In this document: positions 24,777 through 30,950 of the stretch, piece after piece
Layout of the letters: every line of letters starts with the position of its first letter
How positions within the stretch are numbered: position 1 is the stretch's first letter
NCBI GenBank assembly: GCA_031549145.1
Contig: JAVBQI010000101.1
Span: forward strand, 1-35,864
DNA from: JAVBSX01 sp031549145
GTDB taxonomy: Bacteria; Planctomycetota; Planctomycetia; Pirellulales; Thermoguttaceae
DNA length: 35,864 nt
Direction of reading: 5' to 3'
Program-made: the position numbers and the translations under genes
The notes under the pieces: generated by a model
Told to the model about the DNA's origin: nothing
Database searches by the model: none
Seen by the model: only the letters and a program-made list of their open reading frames with translations

Positions 24777-26051
24777 ATGATCAAACAAGACGTCGTTATT
24801 ACCGGGATCGGTGTCCTCAGCCCCATCGGGATCGATACGGAGTCGTTTTGGACCTCGCTCCTTGAAAATCGCAGCGGCATCGCTCCGATCCGGTCGCTGG
24901 CCCCTTTCGGTTCCCCTCGGCCTTTGGCGGGAGAAGTCCCGGATTTCAAGGCGAAAGATTATGTTAAGCCGAAAAAGAACATCAAGGTGATGAGCCGCGA
25001 TATTCAACTCGGTTTCGTTGCCGCCGTACACGCTTGCAACGACGCCGGGCTGATCACCGAAGGGGATGACCGCAACGTCGATCCGGACCGTTTCGGCGTG
25101 GTGATGGGAGCCGATTTGATCGGTTTGGAATTGCCGGAATTGTTCGACGCCTACCGGGCGGGTATCCAAAACGGGACCTACGACTTTTCGAGTTGGGGCG
25201 GCTCGGCAATGGAGCACATTTTCCCCCTTTGGATGTTGAAATATCTCCCGAACATGCCGGCCTGTCATATCGCGATCGCCCATGATGCCCGGGGACCGAA
25301 CAATTCCCTGACGATGCAGCGAGGCTCTTCCCTCGCGGCGATTTTCGAGGCCGCCCGGATTATCGAACGGGGCGGGGCCGATGTGATGATTTGCGGCGGT
25401 TGCGGCAACGGCGTCAATCCGGGCTTTCTCGCGCGAAACAAATTACATCTTCTCGGTGAGGCGAGCGAGAATCCCCAGGCGATTCCCCGGCCGTTCGACC
25501 GGGATCGCAACTGGACGGTTCTTGGCGAAGGGGCCGGCGTTTTCGTTTTGGAGCGTCGTGATTTCGCGGCGGCCCGGGGGGCGAAAGTGTATGCCAAAAT
25601 CCGCGGGTTTTGCAACACGATCGCTCCGACGTTGCAGGGGGATACGCTCTCGCCCTTGGGAATCCGGGGGGCGATTCGCGGAGCCTTGGAAGATGCCGGA
25701 ATTCAACCGGGCGACCTGGGGCATTTGAATGCCGACGGCAACGGCACGGTGTTGGAAGATCGGATCGAGTCCGAGGCGATCCGCGCCGAACTGGGGGATG
25801 TCCCGGTTACGGCCTTGAAAGGTTATTTCGGCAATCTCGGCAGCGGCGCCGGGGCCGTCGAAACGGTTGCCTCCGTCCTCGCCTTGCAGCGGGAATTGGT
25901 CCCACCGACGAAAAATTGCGAAACCCCCGCGGACGATTGCCCGATCCAGGTCGTTCGGGAAAAGCCCCGGCAATCGACGCAATCTTTTGCGCTGAAAATC
26001 AACCAGACCCTCGACGGCCGCTCTTTCGCCCTCGTGCTCGAAAAAGCGTGA
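24777..26051 (+). CDS. Beta-ketoacyl-ACP-synthase-like protein lacking the catalytic Cys-His-His residues
   Basis: This 424-residue protein has the full length and fold pattern of FabF/KAS II: DVVITGIGVLSPIG at the start, FGVVMGADLIG, ADVMICGGCGNGVNP, RPFDRDRNWTVLGEGAGVFV, and a thiolase-like C-terminal half. The catalytic positions are replaced. The nucleophile elbow, normally around TACAT after GPN, reads GPNNSLTMQRGSS (residues 173-185) with no Cys. The first His motif (NAHGTST) reads NADGNGT with Asp320. The second (GHxxGAAG) reads FGNLGSGAG with Asn353. It should not condense acyl chains. A chain-length-factor-like partner or a regulatory role is inference. There is no partner ketosynthase or ACP gene nearby. 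ATG 24777 lacks a Shine-Dalgarno sequence. Confidence 0.85.
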   Translation: MIKQDVVITGIGVLSPIGIDTESFWTSLLENRSGIAPIRSLAPFGSPRPLAGEVPDFKAKDYVKPKKNIKVMSRDIQLGFVAAVHACNDAGLITEGDDRNVDPDRFGVVMGADLIGLELPELFDAYRAGIQNGTYDFSSWGGSAMEHIFPLWMLKYLPNMPACHIAIAHDARGPNNSLTMQRGSSLAAIFEAARIIERGGADVMICGGCGNGVNPGFLARNKLHLLGEASENPQAIPRPFDRDRNWTVLGEGAGVFVLERRDFAAARGAKVYAKIRGFCNTIAPTLQGDTLSPLGIRGAIRGALEDAGIQPGDLGHLNADGNGTVLEDRIESEAIRAELGDVPVTALKGYFGNLGSGAGAVETVASVLALQRELVPPTKNCETPADDCPIQVVREKPRQSTQSFALKINQTLDGRSFALVLEKA

Positions 26052-26070
26052 AAAATCAAAAGAGCCGCAA

Positions 26071-26087
26071 GTTACGCTTCGCGTAAC
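26071..26087. repeat. Short perfect hairpin after the ketosynthase-like gene
   Basis: GTTACGC-TTC-GCGTAAC lies 19 bp after the stop. There is no T-tract. A related string, GAGCCGCATGTGAAGCGCAGCG followed by TAACTTGTGG, lies after the oxidoreductase stop at 22917-22948, so the AGAGCCGCA...GTAAC pattern is repeated behind two genes. Confidence 0.5.
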
Positions 26088-26138
26088 CATTCACGCTCCT
26101 GTTTTGTGATCGCAGATCGGAATCCGTTTCGAAATAAC

Positions 26139-26246
26139 AGCCGGAAAGGAGCCGTACTCGGCGCATTGACGGTGTGTTGACGTTCAATGCCGGTCGGCGT
26201 TCGACCCCAACACACCGTCAATGCGCTGCGCTCCTTTCCGGCTTTT
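26139..26246. repeat. Palindromic intergenic repeat, family 2, copy 2
   Basis: It has the same outer arms as 2912-3005 (AGCCGGAAAGGAGC and complement, then GCTTTTGTT) and a better preserved inner pair, GCATTGACGGTGTGTTG / CAACACACCGTCAATGC, a 17-bp perfect inverted repeat. The centre (ACGTTCAATGCCGGTCGGCG) is longer than in copy 1. It lies 87 bp after the ketosynthase-like stop. Confidence 0.85.
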
Positions 26247-26316
26247 GTTCCCGAATGCAGGCTGGAAGCCTGCGGTCCAAGGAAAAACCGTGAACGGGAA
26301 GAAAGATCGAATCAGA

Positions 26317-26344
26317 ACTTCCCACTTCCCACTTCCTGCTTCCC
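26317..26344. repeat. Four tandem heptamers
   Basis: ACTTCCC, ACTTCCC, ACTTCCT, GCTTCCC stand in a row, ending 5 bp before the stop codon of the minus-strand HtrA-like gene. The period of seven matches the element at 6591-6657, but the motif is different. Confidence 0.75.
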
Positions 26345-26349
26345 ACCCC

Positions 26350-27852
26350 CTACGGCAACCGGCAGGTGGTCTGGTAGTGCTCCCGGGGCGCGCCGTTCCG
26401 GCTTCCGCACAAAAGAACCTTGATCGTTTTCAAGGACGGTTTGTTCTGCTGCAACGCTTCGATAATCAGGAGGAGGTCGGCTTCGGAGGTCGCCGTCCAT
26501 TCGTGCATGCCGAAGATCACGTCTCCCTTTTCAATCCCGGCTTGCGCCAAGGGGCTGCCCGGGCGAACCGCCTTCACTAAAATCGCCCCGTCGGGATAGT
26601 CTTCCTGGTATTCCGGAAATTGTTGTCTGTACGTGTCCTGGGAAACCGGCACGAACTGAATTCCGAAGAAATCCCAGATCGCGGCGTTGCCCGGTTTCTC
26701 GATCGCCGAACCATATCGCGAGGCCGCATTGGCAACCCGTTTCTCGGGAGGACCGGAGGGAGCCTGGTTCGAAACCAAAGCCTGGTTCGGATTGTAACCC
26801 CGCTTCGGGCCGGTCAGTTGCATCGCCAAATCAAGCGGCTCGCCGCGACGACTCACGGACAGTTGAAGCGTCTCGTTCGACTTGAGATCGAGAAGCGAAA
26901 AGTAAAAATCGAGCGTTCTCCGAACGTCCCGGTCGTTGGCCGAAACGACCACGTCTTGCGGTTCGAAACCGGCCTTTTCGGCGGGACTTTTCGGCTCGAC
27001 CGATTCGACAACCACATTGCCCGAATGTTCGTCCGTCTTCAAACGCAATCCGTGATAGGCCAAAGCCGAAGTTTTTTGCTGAATCAGTCGGGCGGCCACT
27101 TCCGTAACCTGATCGATCGGGATCGCGAAAGCGATACCGCTCGCCCCTTGCCGGATCGCGGCGTTCATACCGATCATTTCGCCGTCGGCGTTCAGGAGCG
27201 GCCCGCCGGAGTTGCCCGGGTTGATATCCGCGCAAATTTGGATCGCATTCGGATACGTCAAGGTGCTGTTGACCGGGACGTCTCGTTCGACGCCGCTCAC
27301 CACCCCTTCGGTCAGGGAAAAAGGATACCCGAACGGGTTGCCGATCGCGTAAATTTTTTCTCCCCAAAGAACATCGTTCGAAGACCCCAGTTTCATGGTC
27401 GCGAACGGCTGGTCTCCGTTGATTTTAATCATCGCGATATCCGTAACCGGATCACGGCCCACAAGTGTCGCGGTGTAGACCGTTTTGTCCAAAGTCGTAA
27501 CCTGAATCTTACGAATCCCGTCAATAACGTGATAATTCGTAACGATATATCCGCGAGAATCAAGGACGATGCCGGTTCCCATTCCGTTGAATGCTTTGCC
27601 GATATCGTTCGGGTCGTTCTCGTTTTGTTGCTCGATCCGGTCTCCTTGAATATTAACAACCGATTTTTTCGCGATTTCGAGAGCCGCCAGTGTTGGTGTC
27701 CAACGCGCGGAATGGTTCGAAATCACCGACTTGTGGTCGCTAAACTGCGCAAAAAGCGCGGAATAGGACGAGCAGGCAAAAAAATAGGCTGTTATCCCAA
27801 AAATAGTGAGCGTTTTTTTCAACAAACGGGCTGGGTCAATAATACGGTTCAT
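26350..27852 (-). CDS. htrA: HtrA/DegP-like serine protease with two PDZ domains
   Basis: This 500-residue protein has an N-terminal hydrophobic segment (LTIFGITAYFFACSSYSALFA) that is a signal peptide or membrane anchor. The trypsin-like domain has triad H108 (TNYHVIDG), D138 (TDIAMIKI) and S215 (GNSGGPLL), plus YAIGNPFG. The first PDZ domain spans about 265-350 and the second about 405-500 (GAILVKAVRPGSPLAQAGIEKGD). HtrA proteins degrade or refold damaged envelope proteins. ATG 27852 is chosen because the export segment follows and AAGG lies nine bases upstream; the frame is open 22 codons further. It is divergent from the ECF sigma operon, which could reflect envelope-stress control, but no shared operator is visible. 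Confidence 0.92.
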   Translation of the reverse strand: MNRIIDPARLLKKTLTIFGITAYFFACSSYSALFAQFSDHKSVISNHSARWTPTLAALEIAKKSVVNIQGDRIEQQNENDPNDIGKAFNGMGTGIVLDSRGYIVTNYHVIDGIRKIQVTTLDKTVYTATLVGRDPVTDIAMIKINGDQPFATMKLGSSNDVLWGEKIYAIGNPFGYPFSLTEGVVSGVERDVPVNSTLTYPNAIQICADINPGNSGGPLLNADGEMIGMNAAIRQGASGIAFAIPIDQVTEVAARLIQQKTSALAYHGLRLKTDEHSGNVVVESVEPKSPAEKAGFEPQDVVVSANDRDVRRTLDFYFSLLDLKSNETLQLSVSRRGEPLDLAMQLTGPKRGYNPNQALVSNQAPSGPPEKRVANAASRYGSAIEKPGNAAIWDFFGIQFVPVSQDTYRQQFPEYQEDYPDGAILVKAVRPGSPLAQAGIEKGDVIFGMHEWTATSEADLLLIIEALQQNKPSLKTIKVLLCGSRNGAPREHYQTTCRLP

Positions 27853-28322
27853 AAATAAACGCCTTGAGTGCAAATTTCCGAAGTCCCCCCTTTTCGGGCG
27901 ATTGCGGCACGACCCCAATAAAGTGAGTAATGCTTACCACCCTTTTTCGGCGTTTTTTCGTTACCTCTTAAAAGACAGATTTTGAATCGGAATATCTTTT
28001 CTATCTTCCCTGTTTTTCGGTTTTATCTGTGTTGTCCCATATTTTAGTTTTTGGTAAACGTTAAGTACTCGGGATTCGAATAATGAGTCAATCGCAATAT
28101 ATTTCCCATCGAGCCGTCTGCGTTAGCTGCCGGTTGGCGTCTATTTCGACGGCCTTGAAGACGGACACTAACCGGGGCCTCACGGCCCCGGCTCGATGAG
28201 GGGGAGCATCTGCTTGCAAAGCCGAGCGAGGTCGCACAATTTTTACTTTAGAAAAAAACTGGTTTTCTTCTCAAATTTTCTTTTCGGGTCAAAAAATTTT
28301 TGAGAAACCTTTTTTATCGGTT
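27853..28322. other. Divergent intergenic region between the HtrA gene and the sigma operon
   Basis: The 470 bp must contain promoters for both directions. It is AT-rich at both ends and holds family 1 copy 3 in the middle (28108-28197). TATAAT at 28331-28336, just inside the annotated sigma frame, may be a -10 box for a later start; no good -35 box sits at the right distance. Confidence 0.45.
28108..28197 (-). repeat. Palindromic intergenic repeat, family 1, copy 3 (reversed)
   Basis: Read on the minus strand it has the same order as copies 1 and 2: ATCGAGCCG, a GGGGCCGTGAGGCCCC hairpin, TTAGTGTCCGTCTTCAAGG, then CCAACCGGCAGCTAACGCAG and CGGCTCGAT. The spacer is shorter, 90 bp in all. Unlike the other copies it lies between two divergent genes rather than behind a stop codon. 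Confidence 0.85.
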
Positions 28323-29063
28323 GTGTTCAATTATAATAAGCGGATCGTGTTGGCTTTTCCGCCCCGAAAACGGCGCCGAGGTACCGTTTTTCAACATAGC
28401 GATACGAAATTCGGTAATTTGAGTCAGATCGATTCTACAACTCAATCCGCCCTTCGTGATCCGGATGTCCGGCTCATGCTTGACGTTCGAGACGGCAGTG
28501 CGGCCGCCTTCGAGAGTTTGCTCGTGCGCTATCAAAGCCGGGTCCTTTCAATTCTCAGGCATTTGGTTGGGAATCAGGACCTTGCCGAAGATTTGACCCA
28601 AGAGGTTTTTTTGCGGGTTTATCGTGCCCGGACGCATTACAAACCGGGAGCGAAATTTTCGACCTGGTTGTTTACTATCGTCAACAATGTTGCTCTCAAC
28701 TCGATCCGCGGAAAGATGCGACGACCGGAGATCCAATTCGGAGGGTCCAAGGGGGGCGCTTCCGAGCGTGAGGATCAACACACCTTCACGGAAAACGACG
28801 TGCAAGGGACCAGCAGTCTGAACCCGATCCGGAGGCTGGAAAAAATGGAGCTGCGGGAAGTGGTCAAACATGCGATCGATTCCCTCGGCGAACGCCAAAA
28901 AATGGCGCTTTTGTTGCATCGATTCGAGGGGATCAGTTATCTCGAAATCAGCGAGATCATGCAATTGACCCCTCAGGCCGTCAAATCGCTGCTTTGCCGG
29001 GCACGAATCAACCTCCGGGACATGCTCGCCCCTTATGTTGGACAAGACAAAAAAACACCCTGA
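28323..29063 (+). CDS. ECF-type RNA polymerase sigma factor
   Basis: The frame gives up to 246 residues. Region 2 (about 60-130) has FESLLVRYQSRVLSILRHL, NQDLAEDLTQEVFLRVYR and KFSTWLFTIVNNVALNSIR. Region 4 (about 178-235) has LGERQKMALLLHRFEGISY and LTPQAVKSLLCRARINLRD. A variable linker lies between. The start is uncertain: GTG 28323 gives the longest form, GTG 28347 (codon 9) and TTG 28419 are alternatives, and a TATAAT box at 28331 argues for a later one. The next gene looks like its anti-sigma factor, so it probably directs an envelope-signal regulon. The neighbouring divergent HtrA gene is a candidate target. Confidence 0.9.
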   Translation: MFNYNKRIVLAFPPRKRRRGTVFQHSDTKFGNLSQIDSTTQSALRDPDVRLMLDVRDGSAAAFESLLVRYQSRVLSILRHLVGNQDLAEDLTQEVFLRVYRARTHYKPGAKFSTWLFTIVNNVALNSIRGKMRRPEIQFGGSKGGASEREDQHTFTENDVQGTSSLNPIRRLEKMELREVVKHAIDSLGERQKMALLLHRFEGISYLEISEIMQLTPQAVKSLLCRARINLRDMLAPYVGQDKKTP

Positions 29064-29066
29064 TTT

Positions 29067-29095
29067 CGGAAAGGCTGCCGTATTCGGCGTTTTGA
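29067..29095. repeat. Degenerate half copy of family 2 repeat
   Basis: CGGAAAGG, GCCGTATTCGGCG and TTGA occur in the order and nearly the spacing of the left half of 26139-26246 (CGGAAAGG, GCCGTACTCGGCG, TTGA). The right half is missing. It starts 3 bp after the sigma-factor stop, inside the operon. Confidence 0.55.
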
Positions 29096-29114
29096 ATTCA
29101 ACGGACGGTAATTT

Positions 29115-29645
29115 ATGACATCGACCCAAACGAATCTCGCCCTCGATTTTCCTCCGACCGCGGTTGATCCCGACGAGGAAATCCTGGCGACCTATTTGGA
29201 CGGAGAGCTCTCTCCCGAAAAGAAACGGGATTTGGAGGACCGTCTGGTTCAGGACCAGGAACTCCGGAAAAAAATGGCGACTTTCGAAGAAACCTGGGGG
29301 GCTCTTCAGCTTTTGGAAACCTCGCAAACCGATCCGAATTTCGTCCGCTCGACAATGGAGCTGGTCGCCGTCCGGGCGGAAGACGAAATCGAGGCGATTT
29401 CCAATCGTGCCCATTCCGGAAAAAAAGGGTCGGCGATGTTTTTTTTGCTCGGGCTGATTTGTACGGCCCTGATCGGGTACGGCAGCGTTCACTTTTTGTT
29501 CGCCCGCAACCAGCAGAAAATGTTGGAAAATTTGCCGATCATCGAACACTTGGACCAATATCTGCTTCTTGAGGAACAGCGTGATCGTTCGATTGACGAG
29601 ATTGATTTCCTGCGCAAGCTCAACGAGTCGAAAATACTCGATTAA
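29115..29645 (+). CDS. Probable membrane anti-sigma factor
   Basis: This 176-residue protein starts 51 bp after the sigma gene. Its N-terminal part has EEILATYLDGELSPEKKRDL and an extended charged helix (LVQDQELRKKMATFEE), the pattern of anti-sigma domains of the zinc-less type; the HxxxCxxC zinc motif is absent. One membrane helix lies at about 107-130 (AMFFLLGLICTALIGYGSVHF). About 45 residues follow on the far side, with acidic helices (LDQYLLLEEQRDRSIDEIDF). By analogy it holds the sigma factor at the membrane until a signal arrives. The assignment rests on operon position and the N-terminal motif. Confidence 0.7.
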   Translation: MTSTQTNLALDFPPTAVDPDEEILATYLDGELSPEKKRDLEDRLVQDQELRKKMATFEETWGALQLLETSQTDPNFVRSTMELVAVRAEDEIEAISNRAHSGKKGSAMFFLLGLICTALIGYGSVHFLFARNQQKMLENLPIIEHLDQYLLLEEQRDRSIDEIDFLRKLNESKILD

Positions 29646-29680
29646 ATTCAGCTAATCGCCTTTAAAAATAACAGTTTGAG

Positions 29681-30337
29681 ATGTTACTTCGTCAACAAAT
29701 CATCACCGTTTTTCTTTTCGCCGTGGTCTTGGTTCTCGGCGCGATCCTGATTCGCTGGAATCCGGTACTTGGGGATTATTTGATTTATTCCTCGAAAAAT
29801 CTCACCCAGCGTCAACGGCAGCAATATCGACTGGAAACGATCATGCGGGACAACACACAGTACCGCATCTTTTACAATAAGTACATGCAGTACTATTCCC
29901 GCATGTCAGAGGCCCAGCGCGACGATCTTCAAAATTTCAGGAAAAAAATCGAAAGCGACCCTCAAGGGGCCGCGCTGAGCCGGACTCTTTCGACCTATTA
30001 CGCCTGGTTGAAAACGGTGGGAGAAGCGGATCGGGAAAAAATCGAGGAAACCAAAAATCTTGAGGAACGAATCAAGGCGATTCGCGAAATCAAGGAACAT
30101 CAGGACCGAATTCAGGGAGCCCGTTCCCAAGACGTGATCGATCACGAACTCCGCGAAGAGGACAGCCCGTACGATGATGCCTACGACAGTACGCCAACGG
30201 ATCGGGAATTGGCCTCGTTTCTGGAAAAAACGGACCCCCGGCATCGGCAGTTCCTTCTCGGATTGCCGCCGGAAAAATTCTTTTATCAGCTCCTGCTCGA
30301 TTTCGTCAACGCCCGAAAAACGCGACAAAACTGGTAG
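29681..30337 (+). CDS. Membrane-anchored protein of the sigma operon, function unknown
   Basis: This 218-residue protein starts 35 bp after the anti-sigma gene. One N-terminal membrane helix (IITVFLFAVVLVLGAILI) is followed by a highly charged, helical domain. One segment, MSEAQRDDLQNFRKKI then DPQGAALSRTLSTYYAWLKT, resembles the spaced leucine/WLKT pattern I recall from proteins encoded beside planctomycete ECF sigma factors. A predicted coiled coil follows (about 120-145), then an acidic stretch and LLGLPPEKFFYQLLLDFVN. It may be a sensor or co-regulator for the sigma pair, which is inference from position only. A weak hairpin GCCTG-CTT-CAGGC (30356-30368) with a short T-rich tail follows. 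Confidence 0.65.
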   Translation: MLLRQQIITVFLFAVVLVLGAILIRWNPVLGDYLIYSSKNLTQRQRQQYRLETIMRDNTQYRIFYNKYMQYYSRMSEAQRDDLQNFRKKIESDPQGAALSRTLSTYYAWLKTVGEADREKIEETKNLEERIKAIREIKEHQDRIQGARSQDVIDHELREEDSPYDDAYDSTPTDRELASFLEKTDPRHRQFLLGLPPEKFFYQLLLDFVNARKTRQNW

Positions 30338-30382
30338 TGGTCGCGATTTTTCGCCGCCTGCTTCAGGCATTTTGTTCGAAAA

Positions 30383-30521
30383 GGCCGAAAAGAGACTGCA
30401 AGAAACTTCCAGCTTTCACTGAAATTGCCCCTATTGAAAAAACGTTGTCCGAATGCCTCGATGATTCTCGAAAATCGGAACGAACGTTCGTTTCAAGCGT
30501 TTCTTGCAGCTCTTTTTGGCC
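30383..30521. repeat. Long imperfect inverted repeat
   Basis: GGCCGAAAAGAGACTGCAAG... (30383-30406) is mirrored by ...CTTGCAGCTCTTTTTGGCC (30499-30521), 24 versus 23 bases with one indel and one mismatch. The 92-bp interior ends in GAACGAACGTTCG, another small palindrome. It lies behind the sigma operon and could be a terminator-like structure, a small MITE-like element or an RNA. Confidence 0.6.
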
Positions 30522-30537
30522 TGTTACTGAGTTCTAG

Positions 30538-30903
30538 AAAAAATTTGAACGGTTTCGTTCAGTTTTTGGCGGGGCACCGCTTACGGGCGCGGCTCTGATT
30601 CATTTTTTACTTGGAATTCTGTATGTCTTACAAGAGAGATTGAGTGCGGCACTTCAAGCTGAAATCGTCTCGCATAAGGATATTTTCGACCGGGCGAGTG
30701 ACGCCTATATGTCAGCCGAGAGAGAACTTTTTCAAAAATTTTTTGAAAAACCGAAAATTGAGAAACTGCGAGAAAATGCGTTGCCAGATTGCGCAAAGTT
30801 CGCCGTTTAGCAAAACGGCGAAGACGTCGCAAAGCAATACAGAACTCTTGCCGAAAAAGCAACAAAGCCAACCGCTCAAAGGCCCGGAGTACCGGTCAAA
30901 TGA
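30538..30903 (+). pseudogene. Possible broken small gene with an internal TAG
   Basis: One frame runs from a stop at 30535 to TGA at 30901, with a single TAG at 30808. Its translation looks protein-like on both sides of the TAG. Before it come GGAPLTGAALIHFLLGILYV, then a charged helical stretch including SDAYMSAERELFQKFFEKP and IEKLRENALPDCAKFAV. After it comes QNGEDVAKQYRTLAEKATKP. Possible starts are TTG 30640 or ATG 30709. The TAG lies in a perfect 10-bp hairpin (TTCGCCGTTT-AGCA-AAACGGCGAA, 30799-30822). I do not recognise a family. It may be a decayed gene, a readthrough gene or chance. Confidence 0.3.
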
Positions 30904-30950
30904 GCTTTCGAAAACGTCAAACGGGCAAGAAAATTGCCAGAGAAAGAGCC

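Noticed and set aside
30581..30871. 96-codon minus-strand frame downstream of rpoD
   Set aside because: Arg/Phe-rich translation without family features; the plus-strand frame in the same place looks more protein-like.
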